Below are positions 19,493-28,450 of a DNA stretch of 64,000 bases, in pieces. Origin of the DNA: Novosphingobium resinovorum (GTDB taxonomy: Bacteria; Pseudomonadota; Alphaproteobacteria; Sphingomonadales; Sphingomonadaceae). Below the pieces are notes generated by a model. That model had not been told where the DNA came from, made no database searches, and saw only the letters and a program-made list of their open reading frames with translations. Every line of letters begins with the position of its first letter. Position 1 is the stretch's first letter. The translations under genes were made by a program, and so were the position numbers. Where the stretch lies: positions 3,502,001 through 3,566,000 of the forward strand of contig NZ_CP017075.1 in the NCBI RefSeq assembly GCF_001742225.1, read 5' to 3'.

Positions 19493-20530
19493 ATGGTGGC
19501 TGACCTGTCGGGCGGTATCCCGGTCGAGCGCGAATTCGTCGTGGCCGAAAAGCCCGACGACGGCATCCGCGATGCGGTCAACGTGTGGATCGAAGAGGAG
19601 AACGGCCTCTTCGCCATGCGCGTGGGCGTCGAGGCGGTCGGCGCGCAGTGGGACCGGCACGAACTGTGGCTCGACATCGCCTTCGCCGACGGGCGCCTGT
19701 GGTCGCGGCGCGGCGCGGGCGAGCCGCATTCCCCCTACGACGCTCAAGGCAGGCCCTCGGTGCGCGGGACTGGCCCGGTACGCTTCGAATGCGCGGAGCC
19801 GTTTCGCCGCTGGACGGCTGCCTTCGATGGGCCGGTGGCGCGGACCAGCGCGCAGGAAATCCTCGACAACCCCGATTTCGCCGAAACCGCGTGGAGCAAG
19901 GTCGCCTTCACCGTCGACATGGAGATGGCCGCGATCCCTTGGGAGCCGGGCACGATCCTGCCCGAAGCAGCCGAGGCGCTCGGCGGCAAGCAGGGCGACT
20001 ACATGAGCCCGCGCTACGAGCAGCTGTTCCGCTGCAGCGGCACCCTCGTCATTGATGGCGAGGAGCGCGCGTTTCGCGGCAATGGCCTGCGCATCCGCCG
20101 AACGGGTTTCCGCGCCTTCGCGGGATTCTGGGGGCATTGCTGGCAGTCCGCCGTGTTCCCGGACGGCCGCGCGTTCGGGTTCAATTCCTACCCTGTGCGC
20201 GAGGGTGAGCCGCCGAGCTACTCGGAAGGCTGGATCATCGAGGACGGGGTGCGCACCGGCGCGCGGCCGGTGGTGATCCCCTGGCTGCGGCGGCTGGTGA
20301 CCGGCGGCGAGGACGTGTCCTGCGTGCTGGAGACGGTGGACGGGCGCCGGGTGAAGATTGCGGGGCGGACTTTCGCCAATACCCGCTCTCGCGGCGGGCA
20401 TGTGCTGCCGCCGGACTGGCCCAAAGACTGGCCGATCGTCCAGCAGGCGCACGCGGTTTATACGTGGGATGGTAAGCGCGCGACGGGCATGATCGAACGG
20501 TCGAGCAAGCCCAGCGTAATGGAGTTGTAG
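19493..20530 (+). CDS. Conserved protein, hydroxyneurosporene synthase-like (DUF7064-type)
   Basis: A soluble protein of about 345 residues without signal peptide or membrane segments. WGHCWQSAVFPDGRAFGFNSYP and the surrounding beta-rich pattern resemble the lipocalin-like CrtC/DUF7064-7065 group, whose members are linked to terpenoid or steroid metabolism in sphingomonads, but the match is by memory and distant. A strong GGAGGGAG site precedes ATG 19493; GTG 19490 is the alternative. No operon partner is present. Confidence 0.6.
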   Translation: MVADLSGGIPVEREFVVAEKPDDGIRDAVNVWIEEENGLFAMRVGVEAVGAQWDRHELWLDIAFADGRLWSRRGAGEPHSPYDAQGRPSVRGTGPVRFECAEPFRRWTAAFDGPVARTSAQEILDNPDFAETAWSKVAFTVDMEMAAIPWEPGTILPEAAEALGGKQGDYMSPRYEQLFRCSGTLVIDGEERAFRGNGLRIRRTGFRAFAGFWGHCWQSAVFPDGRAFGFNSYPVREGEPPSYSEGWIIEDGVRTGARPVVIPWLRRLVTGGEDVSCVLETVDGRRVKIAGRTFANTRSRGGHVLPPDWPKDWPIVQQAHAVYTWDGKRATGMIERSSKPSVMEL

Positions 20531-20554
20531 TGGGGAAGGCGCACCTCCGTCCCT

Positions 20555-20606
20555 CCCCTCCCGCAAGCGGGAGGGGAGAAGCATAGCCCTCCCGCTTGCG
20601 GGAGGG
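20555..20606. repeat. Pair of CCTCCCGCAAGCGGGAGG hairpins, family D copy 1
   Basis: CCCCTCCCGCAAGCGGGAGGGG at 20555-20576 (20 bases of core) is followed by CCCTCCCGCTTGCGGGAGGG at 20587-20606, the same palindrome with the loop inverted. A second such pair lies at 31817-31873. They sit between convergent genes and may act as bidirectional termination or RNA-stabilising hairpins. Confidence 0.85.
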
Positions 20607-20679
20607 CCGCGAGACTTGGCAGCTTGCTGCCTAATCGCAGCGGGGTGGGCGCCTGCTCCCGATCAGAAATAGGCCCCGA

Positions 20680-22854
20680 TCAGAACTTGTAGTTCGCGCT
20701 GATCGTGAAGTTGCGCGGCGCGCCGTAGCGGTACTGGCTGAACGAACCGATCTGGCTGTAATACTTCTTGTCGAACAGGTTCTCCAGGTTGCCCTGAATC
20801 TGCAGTGCCTCGCTGACGTTGTAGCGCGTCATCAGGCTGACCAGCGTGTACCCGCCCTGCTGGAAGCGGAAGGCCGCGCCGGTGTAGGGGTTGAGCCCGT
20901 CGGTGTAGGCCTTGCTCCGGTAGTTCACGCCGCCGCCCACGGTCAGGCCGTCCAGCAGGCCGGAAAGATCATAGGTGGTGAAGATCTTCAGCAGCTTGCG
21001 CGGCTGGTCGGAGTTGGCGATCACGCCGTTCGCATCCTCGGCCTTGAACTGGCTGTAGCTGGCGTTGAGGTTCCAGCCCGGCATCGGCTCGCCGGTGGCC
21101 TCGATCTCGAAGCCCTTGCTGGTGACCCCCTGCGCGGCGCGGTACGGTTGGATCGGGGTGCTGCCTTCGACCGGAATCGGCGCGCCGTCGGTGATGCCCA
21201 CGTTGTCCTGCTCGATGCGGAACAGCGCGATCGAGGTCTGCAGCGCGTTGCCGAAGAAGTTGCTCTTCAGGCCGATCTCGTAGGCATTGCCGTTGAGCGG
21301 GGCGAGCAGATTCAGGTCGCGATCGCGCAAGTTCTGCGGCTGGAAGATCTTGGTGTAGCTGGCGTAGATGCGGTGGTTCGACGCCACGTCGAAGAGCGCG
21401 CCGACGTAGGGGATGAACACGTTGTCATCGCCGTAGTCGCTGGTGCCGCTCCAGGCGAAGCCCTTCTGGCTCCAGCTGGAGATACGGCCGCCGACGATCA
21501 CCTTGAGCGGATCGGCGATGTTCATGCGCAGTGCGCCGTAGTAGCCGGTCTGCTCGATGCGCTCCTGTTCGTTGCGCACGGCGGTGGTGCCCCAGACGGG
21601 CTCGGGGAAGGGCAGGCCCTTCTGGCCGATGAGCGGCGTGTTGGTGGCCCACGAATTCAGCCCGGTGCCCCAGGCCGGATTGTTCTCCGTGTAAGGCGCG
21701 ACATAGTTGTCGGTGTGGCGCTTCAGGACGCTGTGCAGCGCGCCCAGGACGATCTCGTGATCGCGGCCGAACAGGTTGAATTCACCCTTCAACTGCGCGT
21801 CGAAGCTGTTCTGGACGCTGAGGCCCTTGGACTTGTACGGGTTGCTCGACTCGATCGTGCCGGTTGCCTTGTCGACGCCGCCGTACATGTAGAGCAGCTG
21901 GGTATCGCCGGTGTTCTTCAGGCGGTTGTAGTTGACCGTCAGGTTCCAGTTGTCACCGAAGCCCTGGCGCACGGTGGCGTAGATGTTCTGGTTGGTGCTG
22001 TTCCAGTAGGTCCAGTTCGCCGCCGTGGTCTGCGAGCGCGGCAGGTCGGTGGTGGTTCCGTCCGTGTAGAACGTGGGCAGCGAGCCCCAGCTGGCGCCCT
22101 TGGGCTTGGTGTCCTGGTGGCTGATGCCCGCGCGGACCAGCGTGGAGTCGGTGAGGTCGGCCTCGACCACGCCGTACAGGACCCACTTCTTGCGGTCCTG
22201 GATATCCATGAAATACTCGCCTTCCTCGTAGCGGCCGACGACGCGGGCACGCACGCGGCCGTCCGAGGTCAGCGCGCCGCCGACGTCGGCGGAAAGGCGC
22301 CAGGTGTTCCAGCTGCCGATGCTGGCGTTGGCATAGCCGGTCAGCTCGGTGGCGTCGGCATGCTTGCGCACGAGGTTGACCGAGGCCGACGGGTCGCCCG
22401 CGCCGGAGAGCAGGCCGGTGGCGCCGCGCACGATCTCGACGCGCTCGTAGATCGAGACGTCGATGCTCGTCTCGCCGTTGCCGCCGGCGAGGGTCCATGC
22501 GGCAGGGACGCCATCGACCTGGGTGTTGCGGATCTCGAAGCCACGCGCGAAGAACGAGTTGCGCACGTCGTCGACTTCGCTGACGGCGACGCCCACGCCG
22601 TTCACGATCACATCCTTAACGCTGATCAGGTTCTGGTCGAGGATGCGCTGCGCGGTCACGATCGAGACCGACTGCGGCGTTTCCTGAACCGACAGGCCGA
22701 GGCCGGTGGCGGTGTCGATCTTGTTCTGGATTGTGTACTTGCCGGTGACGACGATCTGGTCGCCATCGGTTTCCTCACCTGCGGTCTGGGCCACGGCGGG
22801 AGCGGCGACCAGGACGCCTGCACACCCCAACATGAGAGCGAACTTGAACTTCAT
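20680..22854 (-). CDS. TonB-dependent siderophore receptor
   Basis: A 724-residue outer-membrane receptor with a signal peptide (cleavage near AVAQ, residue 23), a TonB-box-like DQIVVTG, a plug domain (about residues 60-170, with VQETPQSVSIVTAQRILDQ) and a 22-strand barrel ending in the terminal phenylalanine of FTISANYKF. The plug pattern is that of FhuE/FpvA-type ferric siderophore receptors, without an N-terminal signalling domain. The start is ATG 22854; the frame is open to 22935. A Fur-like dyad upstream supports iron regulation. Confidence 0.92.
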   Translation of the reverse strand: MKFKFALMLGCAGVLVAAPAVAQTAGEETDGDQIVVTGKYTIQNKIDTATGLGLSVQETPQSVSIVTAQRILDQNLISVKDVIVNGVGVAVSEVDDVRNSFFARGFEIRNTQVDGVPAAWTLAGGNGETSIDVSIYERVEIVRGATGLLSGAGDPSASVNLVRKHADATELTGYANASIGSWNTWRLSADVGGALTSDGRVRARVVGRYEEGEYFMDIQDRKKWVLYGVVEADLTDSTLVRAGISHQDTKPKGASWGSLPTFYTDGTTTDLPRSQTTAANWTYWNSTNQNIYATVRQGFGDNWNLTVNYNRLKNTGDTQLLYMYGGVDKATGTIESSNPYKSKGLSVQNSFDAQLKGEFNLFGRDHEIVLGALHSVLKRHTDNYVAPYTENNPAWGTGLNSWATNTPLIGQKGLPFPEPVWGTTAVRNEQERIEQTGYYGALRMNIADPLKVIVGGRISSWSQKGFAWSGTSDYGDDNVFIPYVGALFDVASNHRIYASYTKIFQPQNLRDRDLNLLAPLNGNAYEIGLKSNFFGNALQTSIALFRIEQDNVGITDGAPIPVEGSTPIQPYRAAQGVTSKGFEIEATGEPMPGWNLNASYSQFKAEDANGVIANSDQPRKLLKIFTTYDLSGLLDGLTVGGGVNYRSKAYTDGLNPYTGAAFRFQQGGYTLVSLMTRYNVSEALQIQGNLENLFDKKYYSQIGSFSQYRYGAPRNFTISANYKF

Positions 22855-22910
22855 TTGGTAATCCCCCTGCTTGCGGATTTCACGCACTCGTTTGCAGGCG
22901 CCGCTAACGG

Positions 22911-22925
22911 GAATGAGTATCATTC
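22911..22925 (-). promoter_or_regulatory. Fur-box-like dyad upstream of the TonB receptor
   Basis: GAATGAGTATCATTC is a perfect 6-bp inverted repeat around three bases, with the alternating GAATGA/TCATTC pattern of Fur sites, 57 bp before the receptor start. A second palindrome (GCAATATTGC, 22932-22941) is adjacent. Iron repression is inferred from the combination of site and gene. Confidence 0.6.
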
Positions 22926-23036
22926 GCAATAGCAATATTGCGCGACAATTTCATTTGGTCGCAAATGTGGCGGCAGGATCGCGCGACGAGGTCGCGAAAG
23001 GGTGTTGCGGGGGTATGCTCGATTGATGCCCACCTC

Positions 23037-23111
23037 GTCATTGCGAGCGAAGCGAAGCAATCCAGGGTAGAACTACGCCGCACTGGATTGCTTCGCTTCG
23101 CTCGCAATGAC
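23037..23111. repeat. Palindromic intergenic repeat, family B copy 2
   Basis: GTCATTGCGAGCGAAGCG arm, short divergent loop and complementary arm, as in the copy at 9436. It lies in the 418-bp non-coding stretch between the receptor promoter and the IS200-like element; apart from the Fur box, this repeat and the IS left end, nothing else is visible there. Confidence 0.92.
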
Positions 23112-23199
23112 GAAGTGGGTTTGTTTAGAGTCCTCTTTCGGGGAGGAACCCCTCCGACTTCCAGTCGGATACTGGCTTCAGCCGTAGACTCGCGTGCAA

Positions 23200-23271
23200 G
23201 CCTGTAACCTCGGGAAAAACGGAAGACCGCCTGAAGGGCGTAAGTCTTCCGTTTTTCCCGAGGTTACAGGC
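23200..23271 (+). promoter_or_regulatory. 28-bp perfect hairpin over the tnpA ribosome-binding site
   Basis: Bases 23200-23227 are perfectly complementary to 23244-23271, with a 16-base loop that can itself pair (CGCC/GGCG). The right arm holds the GAGG Shine-Dalgarno (23260-23263) and ends one base before the tnpA ATG at 23273. In the transcript this structure would hide the ribosome-binding site. Known IS200 elements repress transposase synthesis with a comparable leader stem-loop. Confidence 0.8.
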
Positions 23272-23272
23272 T

Positions 23273-23692
23273 ATGCGCTACAAGAGCGGTTGTCACACGA
23301 CATTCCATCATCGCTATCATCTCGTCTGGGCACCCAAGTATCGCTTCAAGGTGCTCCATGGCGACGTGCGCCTGCGGGTCCGGGAAATTATCAGGCAAGT
23401 TTGCGCCGAGATGGGCGTGACGATCATCAATGGGGCACTGTCGAAGGACCACGTGCACATGTTCGTCGAAATCCCGCCGCACGTTTCCGTCAGCGATTTC
23501 GTCCGCCGTGCCAAGGGGCGATCGTCACGGAAAATCCAGCAGGAGTTCGAGCACATCCGCAAGCGGTATTGGGGGCAACGCTTCTGGCAACGCGGCTACT
23601 TCTCGACTACCTCCGGCAACATCACCGATGACATCATCATGCGGTATCTCGAAAAGCATACCCACAAGGATGGCTTCAGCCCCGCCGCATGA
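23273..23692 (+). CDS. tnpA: IS200/IS605-family transposase TnpA
   Basis: This 139-residue HUH single-strand transposase has the metal-binding motif DHVHMFVEIP and the catalytic tyrosine region RGYFSTTSGNITDDIIMRYL. It matches the family in length, and the frame is intact, so the element may be active. Translation is probably limited by the hairpin directly upstream. The RAYT relatives that mobilise REP sequences share this fold, but the flanking hairpins here are those of an IS end. Confidence 0.9.
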   Translation: MRYKSGCHTTFHHRYHLVWAPKYRFKVLHGDVRLRVREIIRQVCAEMGVTIINGALSKDHVHMFVEIPPHVSVSDFVRRAKGRSSRKIQQEFEHIRKRYWGQRFWQRGYFSTTSGNITDDIIMRYLEKHTHKDGFSPAA

Positions 23693-23736
23693 TCCTACCG
23701 GCGTCAGCCGGTCAGTCATTCAGGCGATCACGGTCG

Positions 23737-25005
23737 TCAGAACGAGACGACGGCCTCGCCGATGGCGTTCCACACGTCGTCGAGCTGGTCGTCGGTGATG
23801 CAGTAGGGCGGCATCACGTAGACGGTGTTGCCCAGCGGGCGCAGCAGCATGTCGCGGCTGCGGAAGAAGGCCATGAGTTCGGGCGCGAGGCTGTCCATGT
23901 AGCCGCCGGTGCCCATCGTGCGCATGTCCAGCGCGGCGATCGTGCCGAGCGTGCGCGGGTTGTCGAAGTGGCAGAACCGGCCGAGCTTCTCCAGCCAGGC
24001 CGACTGGCGGCGGGCGAGGTCGTCGATGCATTCGCGCACCGGCTCATCGGCCCAGATGGCGAGGTTGGCGGCGGCGGCGGCGCAGGCCAGCGGGTTGGCG
24101 GTGTAGCTGGACGAATGGAAGAACATCTTCGCCCGGTCGGTGGACCAGTGCGCGGCGAAGATTTCCTCGGTCGCCATCGTTACGGCCAGCGGCAGCGATC
24201 CGCCGGTTAGTCCCTTGGACAGGCACAGGATGTCGGGCACGATGTCGGCCTGTTCGCAGGCGAGCAGGGTGCCGGTGCGGCCCCAGCCGGTCATGACCTC
24301 GTCGGCGATGAACAGGACGCCGTATTTGCTGCAAATCTCGCGCATCGCCCGCAGCGTTTCCGGGCCGTAGACCAGCATGCCGCCCGAGCCGAGGATCAGC
24401 GGCTCCAGGATCAGCGCGGCGATGTCACCCTCGCGGCACAGGGCTTCGAGCGCGTCGAGGGTGTCCTGCTCGGCCCCGGCGGCGGGGTAGGGAATGCGGC
24501 CGACGTCGAACAGCAGCGGCGCGTAAGGCTGGTTGAACACCCCGCGCGCGCCCACCGACATCGCGCCGATGGTGTCGCCGTGGTAGGAATGCTCCATCAC
24601 CACGATGCGGTGGCGCGCTTCACCCTGCGCATGCCAGTACCCGAGCGCCATCTTGAGCGCGACCTCGACGCTGGTGGAGCCGCTGTCGGAGAAGAATACC
24701 CGCGTCAGTTCGCTCGGCATGATCGCGGTCAGCCCGGCGGCGACCTGCTCGGCGGGTTCGTGCGTCCAGCCCGCGAAGATCAGCTGGTCGAGCTTCTGGG
24801 CCTGCTCGGCCACGGCGGCCATGATGCGCGGGTGGCAGTGGCCGTGGGTGGTCACCCACCAGGACGAGATCGCGTCGATCACCGTGCGCCCGTCCGCCGT
24901 GTGCAGCAGCGCGCCTTCGGCATGGGTGACAAGCGGGATCGGCTCGCCGAGGCCATGCTGGGTGAAGGGGTGCCAGACAGGGGAAGCAGCGGGCGGAAGC
25001 GTCAC
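23737..25005 (-). CDS. bioA: Adenosylmethionine-8-amino-7-oxononanoate transaminase
   Basis: BioA converts 7-keto-8-aminopelargonate to 7,8-diaminopelargonate with S-adenosylmethionine as amino donor. The 422-residue class III aminotransferase begins [17 protein letters not shown], contains the [10 protein letters not shown] region, [20 protein letters not shown] and the PLP lysine in [16 protein letters not shown]. It is the last gene of the bio operon and overlaps bioD by 4 bp. Confidence 0.95.
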   Translation of the reverse strand: MTLPPAASPVWHPFTQHGLGEPIPLVTHAEGALLHTADGRTVIDAISSWWVTTHGHCHPRIMAAVAEQAQKLDQLIFAGWTHEPAEQVAAGLTAIMPSELTRVFFSDSGSTSVEVALKMALGYWHAQGEARHRIVVMEHSYHGDTIGAMSVGARGVFNQPYAPLLFDVGRIPYPAAGAEQDTLDALEALCREGDIAALILEPLILGSGGMLVYGPETLRAMREICSKYGVLFIADEVMTGWGRTGTLLACEQADIVPDILCLSKGLTGGSLPLAVTMATEEIFAAHWSTDRAKMFFHSSSYTANPLACAAAAANLAIWADEPVRECIDDLARRQSAWLEKLGRFCHFDNPRTLGTIAALDMRTMGTGGYMDSLAPELMAFFRSRDMLLRPLGNTVYVMPPYCITDDQLDDVWNAIGEAVVSF

Positions 25006-25634
25006 GCGAAGTCCTCCAGGCGGAAGTTTGCGGCAAATGCGGCGGCCAGCGTCTCGGGCGTCAGCGGATCGACACGCGGCAGGCGGCCGAGGCGCTTTAC
25101 CTTGCCCATCGCGCAGATGGTGGCCTCGCTGTCCTCCACCGCATCGCCGACGAAGGCCACGCCGAGCACGTCCACACCGCGCGTGCGCAAGGCCTCGATC
25201 GAGAGCAGCGAGTGGTTAATCGTGCCGAGCATCGTGCGCGCCACCAGCACCACCGGCGCGCCCCAGCGGGCGAACTGGTCGGCGTAAGTCTCGGTGCGCG
25301 AGATCGGCACCAGCGCGCCGCCCGCGCCCTCGACCACCAGCGGGCCGTCGATCTTGGGCAGGGCGAGGCGTAGCGGATCGATGGTCACCCCGTCGATCTC
25401 GGCGGCGAGGTGGGGGGAGCAGGGCGTGGTCAGGCTATAGGCCTCGGCCAGCACTTTGCCTTCGGGCAGTCCGCCGAGGAAGCCGACGCGCTGGGCGTCG
25501 GGGCCTTCCTCCTCGATCCCCGCCTGCACCGGCTTCCAGTAATGCGCGCCCATCGCCCCCGCCAGCGCGGCGGCGAAGACGGTCTTGCCGATGCCGGTAT
25601 CGGTGCCGGTGACGATCAGGGTGTGCTGGGTCAT
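25002..25634 (-). CDS. bioD: ATP-dependent dethiobiotin synthetase
   Basis: BioD closes the ureido ring of dethiobiotin. The 210-residue P-loop protein starts [20 protein letters not shown] with the Walker A motif, then YWKPVQAG, and [23 protein letters not shown]. The start is ATG 25634; the open frame runs further upstream but the family start is clear. It overlaps bioC and bioA by 4 bp on each side. Confidence 0.95.
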   Translation of the reverse strand: MTQHTLIVTGTDTGIGKTVFAAALAGAMGAHYWKPVQAGIEEEGPDAQRVGFLGGLPEGKVLAEAYSLTTPCSPHLAAEIDGVTIDPLRLALPKIDGPLVVEGAGGALVPISRTETYADQFARWGAPVVLVARTMLGTINHSLLSIEALRTRGVDVLGVAFVGDAVEDSEATICAMGKVKRLGRLPRVDPLTPETLAAAFAANFRLEDFA

Positions 25635-26416
25635 TGGGGGCTCACGTAAGGAAATGTCGGGGCGCGGCGCAAGTGGCAGGTCACCACCTCGTAAGTGACG
25701 TTGCATCCGCTTTGGGCGAACCGCGCCATCACCGCGCGCAGCTGCGCCGGGTTGAGAGGCCGGTGCGAAGGCGCGGAGGTGCCTGCGCCGATGGCCTTGA
25801 CCGCACGTACGAAGGCGCGCGGATCGAGGTGGGTTTCGGTCACGTCCTCGACCAGCAGCGTCTCGGGGGAGAGTGTCGCGAAGGCCTCCACCGGGGGGTA
25901 GGCGGGGGTGCCGGGAGTTATCCCCTCGGCCTCGTGCGCGGCGCGCCACTCGTGGAAACTGCGCGGTCCCAGCGTGGTGACGACGAGGTGCCCGCCGGGC
26001 GCCAGCCACTGCGACAGGCGGGCGAGGGCGGAGGGCGTATCGTCGAACCACTGCACCGCAAGGCTTGAGCAGATGAGGTCGAAGGGCGCGCCCTCGGGCG
26101 TGCCGTGCTCGCCGTCGAGGGTGGCGAAATGCAGGGTGCGCCGGTCGTCGGAAGCGGGAAGCGCGGCGCGGCAACGCTCCACCATTTCGGGCGCGATGTC
26201 GGTGACCAGCCAGTCGCCGCCGATGCCCTGATCCATCAGGGCGGAGGTCAGGAAGCCGGTGCCGCAGCCGATCTCCAGCACACGCGGGGCGGGCGGAAGG
26301 TCGAGCGCGGCGATGCGCGCGGCGAGGGTCGTGGCGACCTCGCGCTGGATGCGGGCGTGGCCGTCGTAGTCGGGTGCGGCGGCGAAGGCGCTGCGAATAC
26401 GCTCGCGGCGGCTCAT
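25631..26416 (-). CDS. bioC: Malonyl-ACP O-methyltransferase BioC
   Basis: BioC methylates the malonyl group to disguise it for pimeloyl chain elongation. The 261-residue class I methyltransferase has the SAM motif [16 protein letters not shown] (about residue 50), [17 protein letters not shown] motif IV ([11 protein letters not shown]) and [19 protein letters not shown]. The position between the hydrolase and bioD supports the assignment. The start ATG 26416 gives [21 protein letters not shown], the family beginning. Confidence 0.9.
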   Translation of the reverse strand: MSRRERIRSAFAAAPDYDGHARIQREVATTLAARIAALDLPPAPRVLEIGCGTGFLTSALMDQGIGGDWLVTDIAPEMVERCRAALPASDDRRTLHFATLDGEHGTPEGAPFDLICSSLAVQWFDDTPSALARLSQWLAPGGHLVVTTLGPRSFHEWRAAHEAEGITPGTPAYPPVEAFATLSPETLLVEDVTETHLDPRAFVRAVKAIGAGTSAPSHRPLNPAQLRAVMARFAQSGCNVTYEVVTCHLRRAPTFPYVSPQ

Positions 26417-27024
26417 GCGAGCATCCCGCGAATGGCGGCGGCGCAAAACTGCGGAGCTTGCAGCGGGAGGAGATGGCCGCCCGCTTCGTGGTCGATGCGG
26501 CGGACCTGTGCTCCGGTGAACGTGGCGGCGCGCATCTCGGGCGGGAGCAGCGGGTCGGCGCCGCCGTGGATCGCCAGTACCGGCACGTCCGGCAGGGAAG
26601 GAGCGGCGTCGCGCAGGCGCAGGAGGTCGGCGGCGAGCGCTTCGGGGTCGATTTCTCCGAAGGCCTCGGTGGAGCCGCAGGTCTTGCGGAATTCGGCCAG
26701 CACGCCGCGCGGGTCGGTCTCGAAGCGGCGGAGCATGCGGTCGAGTACGCGTACCGGGACGCCCGGTCGGCCCGGAACGGCGGTAAACCGCTCGAACCCG
26801 TTGATTGCCACGATTCCCATGAGGCCCGGCGGCGGGGCGGCGAGGACGCGCATGGTGCCGAAGGAATGGGTGATTGCGAGGCAGGGGCCTTCGACGGCAG
26901 GCTCATGCGGCGTGCCGAAGTAGCCGCGGTCGTCGCTGACGTGCGCCCACTCGGGCAGCAGCGCGGCGAGCGGTTCCCAGAAATGGCGATCGAAGCCCCA
27001 GCCGTGGGCGAACAGCAGCTTCAC
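26413..27024 (-). CDS. BioH-like alpha/beta hydrolase of the biotin operon
   Basis: This 203-residue hydrolase probably cleaves pimeloyl-ACP methyl ester, the BioH reaction, inferred from its place between bioF and bioC. It starts [19 protein letters not shown] (oxyanion region HGWGFD), has the nucleophile elbow AITHSFGTM, where the usual first glycine is replaced by threonine, the acid in [10 protein letters not shown], and the catalytic histidine in [10 protein letters not shown]. It is shorter than E. coli BioH (256 residues) and lacks much of its lid. GTG start at 27024; both ends overlap neighbours by 4 bp. The alternative esterases BioG, BioK and BioJ are also possible classes. Confidence 0.75.
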   Translation of the reverse strand: MKLLFAHGWGFDRHFWEPLAALLPEWAHVSDDRGYFGTPHEPAVEGPCLAITHSFGTMRVLAAPPPGLMGIVAINGFERFTAVPGRPGVPVRVLDRMLRRFETDPRGVLAEFRKTCGSTEAFGEIDPEALAADLLRLRDAAPSLPDVPVLAIHGGADPLLPPEMRAATFTGAQVRRIDHEAGGHLLPLQAPQFCAAAIRGMLA

Positions 27025-28184
27025 CGATGTGTCTCGATCGCGGCGAGGAGGGCGTCGATGTCGGCCTCCGAATGCCCGGCGCGCAGGGCGAGGCGCAGGC
27101 GGCTGGTGCCGGCCGGCACCGTCGGCGGGCGGATCGCGGAGGCGAGGAAACCTGCCGCCTCCAGCCTTGCGGAGAGCGCCATCGCCTCGTTCTCCGGTCC
27201 GATCACGGCGGGCACGATCTGGGTCGAGGACGCGCCGTGGTCGAGTCCAAGGCGGGCCAGCCCTGCGCGCAGCCGGTCGCCCAGTGCGGCGAGGTGCACG
27301 CGCTCGGCATCCATGCCCGGCAGCAGGTCCAGCGCGGCGTCCACCGCGCCCAGCACGGCGGGCGGCGGGGCGGTGGTGAAGATGAAGCCGCTCGCGGCGT
27401 TGGTCAGGTAGTCGATCAGCACCCGCGATCCGGCCACGTAGGCGCCGAAGCCGCCCAGCGCCTTGCTGAAGGTGCCCATCACGAGGTCGACCTTGCCCGG
27501 CACCAGCGCCGAAAGCCCGCGCCCCTCGGGGCCGAGCACGCCGGTGGCATGGGCCTCGTCGACGAACAGCGCGGCGTCGTGGCGCTCGGCGATATCGGCG
27601 AGGCGCACCATGTCGGCGCGGTCGCCGTCCATCGAGAACACGCTCTCGGTCAGGATCAGGCGGGCGGGGGCATCCGCGCCTTTCTCCGCCAGCAGGGTTT
27701 CGAGGTGGCCCAGGTCGTTGTGGCGGAAGCGGTGCTGGCGCACGCCCGCCATCGCGATTCCCGCGTGCATCGAGGCATGGATCAGGCGGTCGGTGAATAT
27801 GGCCACGCCCGGGATGGCCGCGAGCAGCGCCGGGATCGCCGCCGCGTTGGCCTGCCAGCCACTGGCGAAGATCAGCGCCGCCTCGCAGTGCTTGAATTCG
27901 GCGATGCGGGCTTCGAGGGCAAGGTGCGCCGCGCTCGTCCCCGTCACCAGCCGTGAGGAGCCGGAGCCGGAACCATCCCGCGCGGCCCACTTGGCCGAGC
28001 GCTCCACCAGCAGCGGGTGGCGGGCGAGGCCGAGGTAATCGTTGCTGGAAAAGTCGAGCATCGTGCGCCCGGCGCGCTCGATCCGGCCGCCGGGCAGCAG
28101 GGTCGTGGCGCGCAAGGTCCGGCGCTGTCCGGCGCGGGTCACGCGCTCCAGCGCTGCCTCGAGGTGTGAATCGAGCCGGCTCAT
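27021..28184 (-). CDS. bioF: 8-amino-7-oxononanoate synthase
   Basis: BioF condenses pimeloyl-ACP with alanine in a PLP-dependent reaction. The 387-residue protein shows LDFSSNDYLGLARHPLL, FVDEAHATGVLGPEGRG and the PLP lysine in VMGTFSKALGGFGAYVAG. The ATG at 28184 gives the family start (MSRLDSHLEAAL). First gene of the operon bioF-hydrolase-bioC-bioD-bioA. No BioR box (TTATCTATAA type) is seen upstream. Confidence 0.94.
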   Translation of the reverse strand: MSRLDSHLEAALERVTRAGQRRTLRATTLLPGGRIERAGRTMLDFSSNDYLGLARHPLLVERSAKWAARDGSGSGSSRLVTGTSAAHLALEARIAEFKHCEAALIFASGWQANAAAIPALLAAIPGVAIFTDRLIHASMHAGIAMAGVRQHRFRHNDLGHLETLLAEKGADAPARLILTESVFSMDGDRADMVRLADIAERHDAALFVDEAHATGVLGPEGRGLSALVPGKVDLVMGTFSKALGGFGAYVAGSRVLIDYLTNAASGFIFTTAPPPAVLGAVDAALDLLPGMDAERVHLAALGDRLRAGLARLGLDHGASSTQIVPAVIGPENEAMALSARLEAAGFLASAIRPPTVPAGTSRLRLALRAGHSEADIDALLAAIETHR

Positions 28185-28316
28185 GCCTCGCCCGGTATGG
28201 CAAGCGGGTCCTTGGCACAATGGGCGGTTTGTCCGGGGGGAAGTATGAAGGGGCGTCCGGCGAGGTTTCGGCGATCGTTTCCTCTCTCCCACGGGGCCTT
28301 GCCGGATCCCTTTTTC

Positions 28317-28390
28317 GTCATTGCGAGCGTAGCGAAGCAATCCAGGGCGGTTTACGCCGCCCTGGATTGCTTCGCTACGCTCGCAATGAC
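28317..28390. repeat. Palindromic intergenic repeat, family B copy 3
   Basis: GTCATTGCGAGCGTAGCG arm and its complement around a short loop. It lies between the divergent bioF and ybeY genes, so it occupies the shared promoter region. Confidence 0.92.
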
Positions 28391-28450
28391 GGGGTTTGGC
28401 GACGGCGGAACCACTCGACCCCGGCCACCCCGCGCGATAAGGCGCATTCC

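Larger units (their letters stand above)
23135..23720 (+). mobile_element. IS200/IS605-family element, tnpA only
   Basis: The element contains a Y1 transposase and subterminal hairpins expected for this family: TCCGAC-TTCCA-GTCGGA (23153-23169) at the left and ACCGGC-GTCA-GCCGGT (23697-23712) at the right. There are no terminal inverted repeats or target duplications, as is normal for single-strand transposition. Exact ends are not determined and the given limits are approximate. No tnpB is present. It lies immediately downstream of bioA. Confidence 0.75.

Noticed and set aside
23273..23692. TnpA as a RAYT that moves the family B repeat next to it
   Set aside because: The element carries its own IS-type subterminal hairpins and the family B arms do not match them; adjacency alone is not enough.
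26413..28218. A 601-residue frame suggesting a bioF-hydrolase fusion
   Set aside because: The upstream part is an out-of-frame reading of bioF; the real hydrolase starts at GTG 27024.
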